From Maratus speciosus (taxonomy: Eukaryota > Arthropoda > Arachnida > Araneae > Salticidae), in contig OZ010788.1 of assembly GCA_963932465.1 (NCBI GenBank), positions 675,636,484 to 675,700,483 of the forward strand: a stretch of 64,000 nt of DNA, read 5' to 3'. The position numbers were made by a program, and so were the translations under genes. How positions within the stretch are numbered: position 1 is the stretch's first letter; each line of letters opens with the position of its first letter. Below the pieces are notes generated by a model that saw nothing but the letters and a program-made list of their open reading frames with translations, searched no databases and was not told the DNA's origin. Below are positions 11,561-22,689 of this stretch, one piece after another.

Positions 11561-12615
11561 GGACCTTGCTATGGTAAACGTCAATAACATCCAAAAATTT
11601 CAGGTCAATCCGAGTATATTTACGCAAGTTAGAGCGCGGACAGACGGCCAGACAAACCGAAGTCATAAACACTTTTCAACTTTATCGGGCCTGAAAAACA
11701 CTTTATTTCAATGCTTAAATATTATTATTTTATTTTTTAATGCCAATAAAATAAATGTATCGAAAACGTAGAAAATGAGTTTACAATCAAAGAAAATTTA
11801 ATAACTGATTCTGAATGTCTACAATTAAATGTTTAATTAAAATCACAAACAGCAAAAAAAAAATGCTTAAATACAATTAAAAAAATAAATATATCAATTT
11901 GAAAAACACTAAATAATTAGTGTTTATAATTGTACTATTAAACAACAACAAACTACAATAGATGAATTAAATGCATTTAACAATTTCTCAAAAATCTTTC
12001 CATATGTTATAAGGAATTCCTATTATTTTATAATTTTGGCAAATGTTAAATCTGAAAACATTGGTATGAAGATTTAAGATTTTAAATACTAATTTAAAAT
12101 ATTATTAGCAATGAAAAAAAATTCTTTCAAAAATAAAATGACTTTTTCCCAGTATAATATTAATTTCAAAATTGAAACAGTTTCCTAATATCATTATAAT
12201 CGAATATCATATTTATTTAGCTCCAAAATATTAATGACGATAAAGACTGTGTTTGAATCAGTCTCTGCATCAGCTTTTTTTTTTCTTCTAGCGATGGCAG
12301 ATTAAGATATTTTAAAGCATCGAATCGGAAAAAAATTCCAGATCAGTCTCATTGCATATAACATACTACAACTATTTAACTCATGATAATAATCTATCAA
12401 ACGGAAATAAAAAATTTAAATTAAATAAGACGTACCTTTTAAGTTCCATAAATAGTTTAATAATATCAGTGTTTTATCCTAAATTGTCAGACATATTTCT
12501 GACAAAATGACAAAATTGTCAGACATGCTTCCCGCGTCAAAAGTTCTGATCCTTATTTTATTCTGCGGTTTAATAGAGCGCAGACGATATTGGCAAGCAG
12601 GTGCTTATATTGTAT

Positions 12616-12616
<1 letters not shown>

Positions 12617-12681
<65 letters not shown>
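12617..12681. repeat. (TA)n then T-run
   Basis: A TA dinucleotide array runs directly into about 33 T residues. The apparent open frames across it are microsatellite translations. The surrounding 11560-13680 is AT-rich with no gene seen; a C-run lies at 13538-13555. Confidence 0.95.
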
Positions 12682-12682
<1 letters not shown>

Positions 12683-15049
12683 TAGACAACAGATTTTTAG
12701 AGTTTAAATGCGCAATCATTTTGAGTGTAATGAAAATTTTCAATTTGAATGAAACACCTGCCTTTTTTCTTTCTTTTCTTTTTTTTTTTAAAGTAAAGTT
12801 TGTTTTACACGTAATAAATAAAAATTAGGCATCTTCTTAATAAATGAAAAGAGAGTATACAGATAAAAAAATTTCTTTGTCAATCTGGCATTTTTTTATA
12901 TTCATTTTCTGAAGAATAAAACAATTTATAAAATAGCTTTTTTTAAAGTCGTATCTCTAAAATACGAATTTAAAATACGAATCATTATATCATGGGTTTT
13001 GTATAAAATTTGTATAATTATTTTTTCGTAAAATGCTAATTTTATTTAAAAAGTCTGAAAGAAGTAGAATTTTTTAAAAAATAGTTATTTAAAATAGTTA
13101 AACACTAACAGGAAAAAGTATGACTTGAATGCAAATTCTAAAGCAAGAAATGCATATATGAGTAAACTCTGAATACTCTTTCTACGTGCTCATTAAAAGC
13201 TACAGACTTAACTGCAATAGAAAATTTTAGTTTGAAACCACAGAAGTGTTTTCAATACCACTAGTCGACAAAAAAAAAAAAAAAACTTCCCTGCAAACTA
13301 AATATGTAAAGTGTACAGATTTAATATTCCTAATTCTGAATATGTTATCCAAATTGTACCATTTTTCCGAGAAACACTTTTATAATAATAACAATCAGTG
13401 AAGGATTAAATTGCAATGGTAGATAAAATTGAAATCATAAAAAAAGTATACTTTCACTGTCTTAGACAACAAATTGATAAAATATAGCATGAAAATCTAG
13501 TTTGTTGATACTTGTACCGTGCATTTTCCTTTTTATGCCCCCCCCCCCCCCCCCCACCTCTTTTTGTGTCCGAATTTACTATTTCCTATCCACTAATATG
13601 TTTTCATTCCTTATGTTGCTGTAACTCGAGCATGTTTAAAATATTTCTGTTCATTTTCAAAGATTTTTGATGTTCATATTTTTGTCACACTGTGACTTAC
13701 ATTATGGTGGTTTTTTTCGTCACATATGTGACATGACGTACGTTACATGCAGTGACATAACAGTGACGTCACATTTTTTTTTTAATTGCCAGAAAATATA
13801 ATTTTACATAAATAACATGTTTTGAATATTTTTTGTAATTTTTTAAAGTTTTCTAAGAAGTTCACATCTCAGTCACATTGTGACACCACTGAGTGGTGGC
13901 ATTTTGGTCACAGATGTGACGTGACCACAGTGACTGACAGTAACGTCACAACGACGTCACCGTGACCATGCATGCTATGAGGGATAGTACAATTAAAATG
14001 TAATTTTAAATGCAGTTGTTTTATAGTGTATAATTAATTTTTATGTTTTATTTATATTATTTTAATATTATTAATTATTTATGTATTTATATCTTTTAAT
14101 TTAATATTAAGTCATATTCTAACGAAAACAGCCGAAATAAATTTAAAAAATACCATAATATTAATTCCTTTGTAATAGTACCCCTTTAAACATGTTTTCC
14201 TCTCATACTTTCCGTAATTCGAACTCTGGATAATTCGAACATTTCTTGTGGTCCCGACGAGTTCGAATTAACGAGAGCCGACTGTAATTCGAATAATTAC
14301 TATCTCTACAGCTAGTCCATATAACATCTCATTCATGTCACTACGGGGAAGCAAAAAAAATAGGAAATTCCATAGATCTCATTATGGGTCTCAAATGATC
14401 ACTATATGTGACTCCACTGAGACGTCACTGTGACTACTGCTTTCTGACGAGTCACCATGTGACTTTACAATGTAGTTACATTGTGACTCTCGTGTGACTG
14501 TCATCGGTAGACTCAATTTCAAAGTCATCGTGAACACTGTATTGCGATAAGTTACCAAATAATGTCACATTAAAGTCATATGATGACTTTCAGGTGACAG
14601 AGAGATTACTGTTAAGTCACAATTGTGCTCTTTTGTGAATAGTCACCATGTGACTATAATGGGATATTATTTGGTGACTTATCATAATGCAACGAACATG
14701 ATGACTTTGAAATTGAGTCTAAAAATGACAGTCACATGAGAGTCACAATGTAACTACATTGTAAAGCCACCTGGTGACTCGTCACAATGCAGCAGTCATA
14801 TTGACGCCTCAGTGGATTCGCATATAGTGATCATTTGAGACTCATAATGAGACGTGTGGAATTTCCTATTTTCTGTTTCCCCGTAGTGACTGTGACACTT
14901 GTGACCATGTGGGACATGAATGAAATGCTAAATGGACTAGCTGTGCTGTAGGGATAGTAATTATTTGAATTATATTATTTCCTTTTGAGTATTAGCTTAC
15001 TTAAAAATTAGCATTTTGTGACTTGTCCTTAATTTTGGACACCAGTGTA

Positions 15050-15515
15050 CGTGCTATTTAGAAAAAAAAAAAAAAAAAAAAACAAAAAAAAACTAAAAAT
15101 GAATGATTTCTGATAAAACATGGAGCTATTATAAACTATATTTAATTTTAAGTATTTATATTAACATTACAAACACATGAATCATGAGATAGCCGATTTT
15201 TTTTTTCGAGTTTCTTGAATGACAACACCTTTCTTTTTTTTTTCTTCTGGATTTATGTATTATTTATCGATAGTGACATCCTATGCATATTTTACTGTAG
15301 ATGTTGTTTAAGACTGGATCGTAAGTGAGGAATTCTTCATCCGGATGCGAATGATGTCATTTTATACAAAATAAAAGCGTGTGTTTTAAACTTAAAACTG
15401 AAATATGTTTTGTACTATCTATATTTACATACATATTTTTTTTTTCATTGGAGGCGACACTATATTCTGAAAAAAAAAAAAAAACAGAATTCCTTTTTTC
15501 TAGTTTTTTTTTTAC
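15050..15515. other. No gene recognised
   Basis: AT-rich sequence beyond the foldback, with an A-rich run at 15062-15098 and several T/A homopolymers. If the exon at 15516-15689 is real, this would be its downstream intron. Confidence 0.5.
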
Positions 15516-15689
15516 ATTTCGACACAGGTTAAAATGAAAATTTTCAGTATCGTCGTTGATGTTGAATGGATTTGGTATCCTTCCAACTTGAGCTTCATCA
15601 TGGCAGTAAAAGAATTTACCGAAGATTTCTTTGTCATATAGCACATTCGAATAGATCGCTATTTTAAGTGTTTTCCAAGTAAATTGCTC
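15516..15689 (-). CDS. Candidate internal host exon, function unknown
   Basis: On the minus strand a consensus-like acceptor (CATTCAATTTTTAG then GAGCAA) opens a stop-free frame of exactly 58 codons. It ends at a possible donor (CGAAAT then GTAAAA), so the exon is phase 0 at both ends. The frame begins EQFTWKTLKIAIYSN, passes through FGKFFYCHDEAQVGRIPN and ends NFHFNLCRN. Its composition is protein-like, with mixed charged and aromatic residues and GAC/AAC/ATC codons, unlike surrounding AT-rich noise. It lies just outside the foldback ending at 15047 and next to an old repeat starting near 15765. I do not recognise the family. The donor lacks G at +5, which weakens it, and a transposon origin is not excluded. 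Confidence 0.45.
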
Positions 15690-16156
15690 CTAAAAATTGA
15701 ATGTAAGGTCTAATTTGGCTACCTATCAGCTCGCGCTTTCAAAGAAAAAAAGAAAAAGAACAAGTAAAAATTAAATTTAAAAAATCAAAAATCCCGACTG
15801 CGTAAAAAGCGAACTAATTAATTATTTCTCATCCATGTGAAACTATTTTTTATATTACTTACCTATTTTTTTTATTTACTTGTATGGATGACTTTTAAGT
15901 TGTGTTTAATGGTTAGTTCCTATCTATAAACACTGTTTTGATAAGACCTATAGATATCCATGAAGGTTAGAGTTGCAGTAAAGCTAGAAATCCTACCTAC
16001 ACATCTTCCAGGTTGTGTAATATTTAAACGGAGATTCTGACTGTAAAATAGTTAATGAAACATCGTCTTCATTTTCAAAGACCTATCCAATGATAGGCCA
16101 CTCAATAGGGTGCGTAAATTTTTTTTCGTCTCTACCATCATTTTGTATTTTACCGC

Positions 16157-17010
16157 TGTCAGGTTCTGAGAAACATCTGCTATTAGAACTGAGATTCTAT
16201 ATTATTTTTGTCTTAATATGTTATATATTGTATGGGCTGTGTACTGGAATTTCAAAATAACAGTCTTTCTTTATCTAAAACTGGATCCAAGCCAGTGAAA
16301 ATGTATAGATGGTATGAAGGGGAAAAAAATAGTTGGAGAGGGGTGTGCCCAACCTTTTGAGATGTCTGTGGAAGATGGGAGACAAAAGCATTCCACGAAC
16401 GAAGAATAGAGCTTGGAATGGGAGCCAGGTAGAAAACCCCGGAGGGGTTACGTTGAGAAGGAGGAAGGGGTTGCTGGAAGGCAGTCTCTTCTGCTGAGGG
16501 AGTCAGTTGAAGTGCAAGGCGCAAGGTGAGTTGCTGTGTGTAGCTCTTAGATAGAGCATAGGGTTTAGTTGGAGCCGAGAGAACCAAGCGCAAGGTAGTC
16601 ACTGTGTATAGCTCGTAGAGATAGAGCGTAGGATTGAGTAAGGCTAGGAGAGCTTAGGCTTACAGCATATATGTGTTGGGAGATAGAGATTGATCTCCGG
16701 AAAGCTAATTTAACGTGTGTAGAGTGAGAGTGATTTAACGTAGTTTAACAGTACACAGCCAGCATTTACTGTATTCCATTTAATGTGGAACCGGATCACC
16801 TATATCCGAGTTTGTAAGTGTAAATAGTGTTTTGTTGTTGTGTAAATAGTGTGTAAATAAACTGTTAATTTAGTTAATTGAAAGCGTTGGTTTTCATTTA
16901 AACAATCCTCTCAGTGCGTGACCGATATCACGTAATCTTATCGGTGGTGGCAGCATATAAATAGAACGGAATTTCTTCGAAGTTGTGCTGACTAAGAGGA
17001 AACTCCGACA
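16157..17010 (+). repeat. 5' LTR
   Basis: Begins TGTCAGGTTCTGAG and ends CTCCGACA, the usual TG...CA form. An AATAAA-type signal (TGTAAATAAACTG) lies near 16853. Five bases downstream, TGGCAGCGACGGG at about 17016 is placed and shaped like a tRNA primer-binding site; I could not assign the tRNA. Confidence 0.85.
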
Positions 17011-18387
17011 AATTGATGGCAGCGACGGGATAGAATCGTCTCAGACTAGTGACCAGCGAGCCGTGTTGCAGTGTGTTAGTGCCGGAGCACCCAGTGGAAT
17101 TCTGTACACAGTGGAAATGCCCCAGTGGGACTAACACAGTGGGACTAACCCAGTGGAAATGCCGGATCGTTGAGCAGAATTTTAGAGAGATAAAAATCAA
17201 GCGTCGAGCAGATATACAGAGTGTGTGTGCCCTATCATCGTTACAGCGAACCGAACTAAAGTGTTGTGCCCTATCGTCGTTACGGCGAACCGAAATAGTG
17301 TTTGTGCCCTATCATCGCTACAGTGAATCAAATTACGGTGTATTACAGCCTGAGTGTTGAATATCATCAAAGTGACTTTAAAGTGCGAAATATTGAATTC
17401 ATCGTGAAACTACGTGTGAGCAGCGGAGTACCCCAGCAGATAAAGTATAAGGTAAGTTGTTTTGATCATTTCTGTCTGCTGACATTCTCGAACCAAATGT
17501 ATTTGTTGTTGTATAATTAATAGTAATTTAAGACAATTTATGTGCAATAAAGTAATTGTGTTCAGATAGGTAGGAGATATTACGAGTCATATTTACTATT
17601 ATTTTAAGAAAAGGTCATAATAACTTGTACTAATATTGATTTTCTATTTTTTTTTTTTTTTTTTTTTTTTTTACTAATAATGGTAGTGAACAAAATTAAT
17701 GCATTGTGTTAATAATAGTTGGAAGGAATAATTGAATTTACTTAAATTTAAATTATTATTAAAGTAATATTTAAATGAAGCAATACTGTTTTATAAGCTT
17801 GAAGAGTTGATAACAAACGAGTAATGAACATTTGCTTAGAATTTTAATTGGCTAGAAATAAATTTCGAAAAAAAAAAAAAAAAAGGCTCACAGTGGGGAA
17901 AAAAGAAAAAAAAAAAAAGGTGAAGGTTTTGATTGTATTTGTTTTAAGTGTGAAGACCAGTATTGAATTTGGAAATATTTTATTGAGGATAATTGTAGAA
18001 ATTTATATGTGTATGTTATACAATTTTTCTTTATGTGGATGTTTCTATTGACATCAATACTTTTATTCAATTTGCAGAGTATCAGTATTATTATGTAAAT
18101 TGTATGTTATTATCTAATTGTATAAAGTGGAATCTGTATTGCATTAGTAATCAAATCGAAATTATTGTTTTACCTTTTGTTTTATTGGAAGTAAATTGTG
18201 TGATATAAATAGTTGAGGAAAATCAGGTTATACAGTAGGTTAAATTAGAAATATGATACATCGATTATCTGAAAGGTATTAATTAGTATAATAAGTGGAG
18301 GTAACTGTACTAAAGTAGAAATTTAGGAAATATTAATTTGGTAGGCTTAAATATTATTGTAGAGTGGTAATAGTAATCGGTGAAGGT
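17011..18387 (+). other. 5' untranslated/leader region of the LTR element
   Basis: Between the putative primer-binding site and gag. It contains GCCCTATCATCG / GCCCTATCGTCG direct repeats near 17230-17310, a T-run at 17648-17672 and A-runs at 17868-17918. The short open frames here have no recognisable domain. Confidence 0.5.
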
Positions 18388-19005
18388 ATGGCTTTCTTAT
18401 TGAAACTAAAAGGGTGGATCTTCAGATGATAGCCGAAGAGTTGGGGGTGGAATTCACGGAAGATGATACCAGATTTCAGCTTAAGAAAAATATAATGGAC
18501 AGCGGGGAATATGATGAGGGGGTTATTAAGGGATTATCTAACACTATTGTTGCGAAGCGATTAGAGCGCGAAGAAAAACAGGAAAAATTAGAGCGAGAAA
18601 AGTTAGAGCGAGAAAGAGAAGAGAGGTCTGAAAAATTGAGGATGGAACATGAATTAGAAATGGAGAGGCTAAGGGTACAAGGTTCGACAAATAACTCTAA
18701 TGGGTCTAGGGAATCTAATAATGAAAGTAACATAGAAAAATTGATCAAAAGTGTTAAAACTCTGTCTATCAAAGTACCAGAAGGGACTGAGGGATGGAAT
18801 TTATTTTTCAACAGTTTAGAAAGGGCATTCAAAACTAAAAATGTACCGGAAAACCAGCAGGCCGAAATTCTACTAAATATGTTAGGAGATAAGGCGGATA
18901 ATTTGTTAATTTATACCACTAGGGAACAAATTGAGAGTTATGAGGAATTAAAGGAGTTAGTTCTAAGGGAACATGAGCCGACACCGAAGGCGTGTCAATT
19001 ACGGC
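18388..19005 (+). pseudogene. Truncated gag-like protein of the LTR element
   Basis: Gag packages the element's RNA in retrotransposon particles. An ATG at 18388 starts a plausible N-terminus, but the long frame is entered only after a one-base discrepancy in the A-rich run near 18408. From 18414 the frame reads DLQMIAEELGVEF, a helix seen at the start of many arthropod Gypsy gag proteins, then a highly charged coiled-coil (LEREEKQEKLERE and similar) and a capsid-like segment (WNLFFNSLERAF). The frame then runs straight into the 3' LTR and stops at 19109. The capsid C-terminus, zinc knuckle and all of pol are deleted. Assignment rests on composition, position and order, not a catalytic motif. 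Confidence 0.6.
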
Positions 19006-19859
19006 TGTCAGGTTCTGAGAAACATCTGCTATTAGAACTGAGGTTCTATATTATTTTTGTCTTAATATATTATATATTGTATGGGCTGTGTACTGGAATT
19101 TCAAAATAACAGTCTTTCTTTATAACTGGATCTAAGCCGGTGAAAATGTATAGATGGTATGAAGGGGAAAAAAGATAGTTGGAGAGGGGTGTGCCCAACC
19201 TTTTGAGATGTCTGTGGAAGATGGGGAGACAAAAGCATTCCACGAACGAAGAATAGAGCTTGGAATGGGAGCCAGGTAGAAAACACCGGAGGGGTTACGT
19301 TGAGAAGGAGGAAGGGGTTGCTGGAAGGCAGTCTGCTGAGGGAGTCAGTTGAAAGTTGGCGTGCAAGGCCCAAGGTGAGTTGCTGTGTGTAGCTCTTAGA
19401 TAGAGCATAGGGTTCAGTTGGAGCCGAGAGCGCCAAGCGCAAGGTAGTCACTGTGTATAGCTCGTAGAGATAGAGCGTAGGATTGAGTGAGGCTCGGAGA
19501 GCTTAGGCTTAGAGCACATATGTGTTGGGAGATCGAGATTGATCTCCGGAAAGCTAATTTAACGTGTGTAGAGTGAGAGTGAGCTAACGCAGTTTAACAG
19601 TACACAGCCAGCATTTACTGTATTCCATTTAATGTTGAACCGGATCACCTACATCAGAGTTTGTAAGTGTAAATAGTGTTTTGTTGTTGTGTAAATAGTG
19701 TGTAAATAAACTGTTAATTTAGTTAATTGAAAGCGTTGGTTTTAATTTAAACAATCCTCTCAGTGCGTGACCGATATCACAAAATCATATCGGTGGTGGC
19801 AGCATATAAATAGAACGGAATTTCTTCGAAGTTGTGCGGACTAAGAGGAAATTCCAACA
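19006..19859 (+). repeat. 3' LTR
   Basis: Direct repeat of 16157-17010 with scattered substitutions and small indels; ends TTCCAACA. The bases just upstream (AATTACGGC) are not a polypurine tract, consistent with the internal deletion reaching the LTR edge. Confidence 0.85.
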
Positions 19860-20199
19860 ACGGCCACCATTTAGAATTTATGAAAGCAAAACCTAGCCTA
19901 GCCTATAACCATTGGACGGTTAAGAGGAATCGATAGAGACCTCATTCATCAAAATCCATCCAGCCGTTGGGATGTTTCGAGGGTATTAAGAAATCCACAT
20001 ACCCAGATACTCGTGAAACACATAACCCTTCTTGGCAGTCTGGTAAAAAGAAAAAGTAGTCGGCGCTGACGTTACAAGAGGAAAACTCCTAATATAACTC
20101 CTTAAATAAACTAAGAAGCAGTGCGACGATTCCGGTCCATCTTATCAGTCGGCGATAACATGGGCCCCATGTAATCTTGCCCATCCTAGGGTCTGGACC

Positions 20200-21000
20200 A
20201 TCCTAATTAGGCCCATCCTTGTGGGCCGGGCTTAACATTTTTTCTGTACAAAGTCGGGACTGGTTTCATTTCTAGCCTTCACGGCCCATCAGTATGAAAA
20301 TCACTTTCTCGGCGTGGCCTGGTCCGTTCAGAGGTCAGGAAAATGAGGCCTGGTCCAAAAATGTTTGCAAAAAATGTATTCATTTTTAAATCGCCATTAT
20401 TCTACAATTAAACATTGAAATTTATTCTTTTTAAAGAATAGTAGATTTCTACGTTTATTAAAATATAGTAAAACGTGTGAAAAAGAACCTGTTTATGACG
20501 GAATCTTGTCTTAAACTGAAAAACGAGTTGATCCATGCAAAAGGAATACACTTATACGTAAGAAAAGAATATATAATACATTTACAGCTAACAAAGGACT
20601 TGTCTATAACGCATTTTTTTTTTCTTTTCTATGCAATTCCGTCCTAGAAGATTTTACTGTATAGCATTTTTCAGATTTTCAATACTTCAATACATGGAAG
20701 GTGGATTAACAATATTAATGATAGCTGAAACATTTACATACAAGAAATAGTGATTCATTAAAAAATAAATATCGCAGCCTTCGGCACTGCTATAAAAATG
20801 AAGATTATAAGCATGGAAAAAAAAAAAAATGTTAAGATAAATATTTTTGTCCAGAACGAGACAAATTTTTAACTATACCGACGTAAAAATCAATGTTTTG
20901 TAGAAATCCACTCGGGCTGAATTTTTAACTTTTTTACCGTGCGGGTCAATATTATTTTGTACGGGCCGGGCCTGGAAATGTCGGCCCGTGCAGACCTCTA
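20200..21000. mobile_element. hAT element copy, left end eroded
   Basis: The right end CGGCCCGTGCAGACCTCTA equals that of the hAT element at 7449-8874. GC-rich GGGCCGGGC blocks lie near 20225 and 20960. The interior (for example AATCGCCATTATTCTACA) is shared with 39010-40027 and, inverted, with 58234-59206, not with 7449-8874. The left terminal repeat is not recognisable. Confidence 0.75.
20466..20659. mobile_element. Passenger MITE within the hAT copy
   Basis: Inverted ends TAGTAAAACGTGTG and AGATTTTACTG, flanked by TA. The counterpart lies at the same internal position in the two sister hAT copies (39417-39623, 58634-58830). Confidence 0.65.
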
Positions 21001-21744
21001 GCTGTCATGTGTATGTATGAGAAAGCTTTTCTGCCTAAATATAAATCACTTCGTCTTCGATCTCAGATCACCTCGACAAACTATTTCAGAAATCGTGTTT
21101 AGTTTTGCTAATGTAAACAATGAGCTGTGTAGTGAGTCATTCATTTTTTATATTCATTGATAAAAATGATAAAAAAAAAAAAACAACTTTCGTGCATTGA
21201 ATATTTTAACTCCTGTAGTATTAATATTTAAATTTTGTGTATTTTAATAGTTTATATTCAGATCATTGTATTTTGTTAGTATAAATAATAATAATATCAT
21301 AAAAAAAGCCTTTGACGCCATTCGCCTATGAACAAAACTAATTTTTGTTTTAGAAAACTCAATGCCATTTCCTGTTTGTTAATTTCTGAAATGGAAAAGG
21401 TAATAAACATCGTCTTTTGTTGGCTTGCATCAGTTATATATGTATAATATATTATGGTAAAAACAATTAATTTGATGAATCATCAATCCATTTTCCCTTT
21501 TTTTGCTAATTTAATTACTTCTCAATGTCGCTTAATTTTAATTTTTACACCGTTGAACAAAGAAGGAAATATAATTTACATGAAAGATGTATTTCATTTT
21601 ACTGATTTTTTATGATTTTTAAAACAAATAGCTCCAATACGTTTACGCTTAAAACAGCATAAATAGTCCAGCGTTTGTTTCCGGCTAATATATCATAACA
21701 AAATTAAGACACAAATTTAACAAATATGTAATCGAACTGCGTGC
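21001..21744. other. No gene recognised
   Basis: AT-rich sequence with short A and TA runs. It would be 3' flank if the candidate exon at 21745-21917 is real; no canonical AATAAA is obvious just downstream of its stop on the minus strand. Confidence 0.45.
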
Positions 21745-21917
21745 TTAATCACTGAAACATTCAGGTTTTAAAAAGTCTTCTGTAAATATATATATTTTTG
21801 ACGATTTCTCCGGTATTAATTCCTCGCAAGCGGCTAATACAAAAGTATCGTTTATAAAAAGATAAAATACAGATTTAGGAAAACCTTTAAGGGTTGAACC
21901 AGCATAGAAACAACTTA
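21745..21917 (-). CDS. Weak candidate terminal exon, function unknown
   Basis: The minus strand has a possible acceptor (TTGGTTTGTGTTCAG) followed by an open frame containing AGSTLKGFPKSVFYLFIND and ending FLKPECFSD and a TAA. The composition is more protein-like than neighbouring frames. There is no recognisable domain, no matched upstream exon and only a moderate pyrimidine tract. It may be chance or part of an unrecognised repeat. It is probably not the same gene as the 15516-15689 exon, because its stop would lie upstream of that exon. Confidence 0.2.
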
Positions 21918-22436
21918 CTGAACACAAACCAATGAAAATAGTTTTTGTTTTAGAAGAAAAGGTTTAGAGAATTTCTCGATTTTCTGCGTATTAATTTCTG
22001 AAATGGAAATAACGAATAGAGTATGGATATTTTTATCAATTATTTCAAATTTTATGGGAAAACCACGATTTTTAAACACCGTACTAGGACGAGCATTTAC
22101 ACTAGTCTATATCAGAAAGCAAAAATATGCGCGTCAGTAAGGTTGATGTCATGCGATGTGGGCAAAAATGTGGTTATAATGTATGAGTTACAACAATGGA
22201 GCTAATTTTTCTGTTAGGAAAAAGAAAAAGATGCCATGTTATCTCTACGAAAATAACTGAAAAATCGCATTAAAAAAATAAAAAATTGAAAAATTGGCTT
22301 TGAGATGCATAACTTTAGATCTTCTAGCAAAATGTTGTAGCGCTACGCACAGCGGTCTCTTCAGAACAAAACATACGAACAGACAAACTCTTCTTTTGTT
22401 GTTATAGATTTCAGTGGTGTAGTCGTAAAGAAAAAG

Positions 22437-22477
<41 letters not shown>

Positions 22478-22689
22478 GGATACGGTATGGGCAGAGAATA
22501 TAGAGTCAGAAGTATACGCTATAACTACGGTGGTACACGGAGGTATGCAGAAGTATACGGGATACCCTGTATACCCTCTATTATATCCCTGATTTCTGTG
22601 ATTAAGAATATCTTTTTAAATTAAAAAAAAAAAAAAAAATCCTGCCATAAAATTCCTCCTCTGTATCTCATCATAACAGAAACCTTTCG
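21918..22689. other. No gene; long A-run and tandem GTATAC motifs
   Basis: A long A-run lies at about 22437-22473. It is followed by sequence with repeated TATAC / GTATAC motifs (22490-22590), possibly the end of an unrecognised element. A second A-run is at about 22622-22639. Confidence 0.45.

Larger units (their letters stand above)
8883..13971. mobile_element. GTGACGTCAC-rich foldback element inside the Tigger element
   Basis: The left part (8883 to about 9180) and the right part (about 13685-13971) are imperfect inverted repeats full of GTGACGTCAC, TGTGAC and GTCACA. Their tips align in reverse complement (GCATGGTGACG on the left, CATGGTCACGGTGACG from the right). The interior contains a tRNA-SINE-like palindrome and a degenerate tandem array. 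I found no clear target duplication, so the exact tips are uncertain. The hAT element at 7449-8874 is inserted at its left tip. Confidence 0.6.
5421..14284 (+). mobile_element. Tigger/pogo-type DNA transposon, multiply interrupted
   Basis: Terminal inverted repeats CAGTCGGCTCTCATTAATTC and GAATTAACGAGAGCCGACTG, flanked by TA on both sides (5419-5420 and 14285-14286), identify a pogo/Tigger element. It encodes a broken transposase at 5957-7394. It was later enlarged by a foldback repeat (about 8883-13971) and a hAT element (7449-8874). Without these the element would be about 2.3 kb, normal for Tigger. Confidence 0.9.
5344..15047. mobile_element. Tc1/mariner-type foldback element, split by a Tigger insertion
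   Basis: The left end CACTGGTGTCCAAAATTAAG and the right end CTTAATTTTGGACACCAGTG are inverted, each flanked by TA. The inverted repeats continue inward. The left arm (5344-5420 plus 14287 to about 14620) is the imperfect complement of the right arm (about 14620-15047), so the pre-insertion element was an ~840-bp hairpin with almost no unique centre. The arms are studded with GTGAC/GTCAC motifs. The Tigger element at 5421-14284 lies 77 bases inside the left end with a TA duplication. No transposase of its own is seen, so it is non-autonomous. Confidence 0.8.
16157..19859 (+). mobile_element. Internally deleted Gypsy-like LTR retrotransposon
   Basis: Two direct LTRs (16157-17010 and 19006-19859, both 854 bp) flank only about 2 kb holding a broken gag-like frame. 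No protease, reverse transcriptase or integrase remains. The flanks ACCGC (16152-16156) and ACGGC (19860-19864) are a 5-bp target duplication with one change. The empty paralogous site near 40590 reads TTTTACGGCC on the complementary strand, which confirms both boundaries. Confidence 0.85.
15765..20052 (-). repeat. Old dispersed repeat X, split by an LTR element
   Basis: 15765-16156 plus 19860-20052 together match the reverse complement of about 40420-40985. Shared sequence includes CCTCAATAGGGTGCGTAAA, CTATCCAATGATAGGCC and AAACCTAGCC. The 40.6-kb copy lacks the LTR element and so serves as an empty site. Class unknown; no coding sequence seen. Confidence 0.75.

Noticed and set aside
18476..18832. 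118-codon antisense frame over gag
   Set aside because: It mirrors the charged coiled-coil of gag and shows no independent motif.
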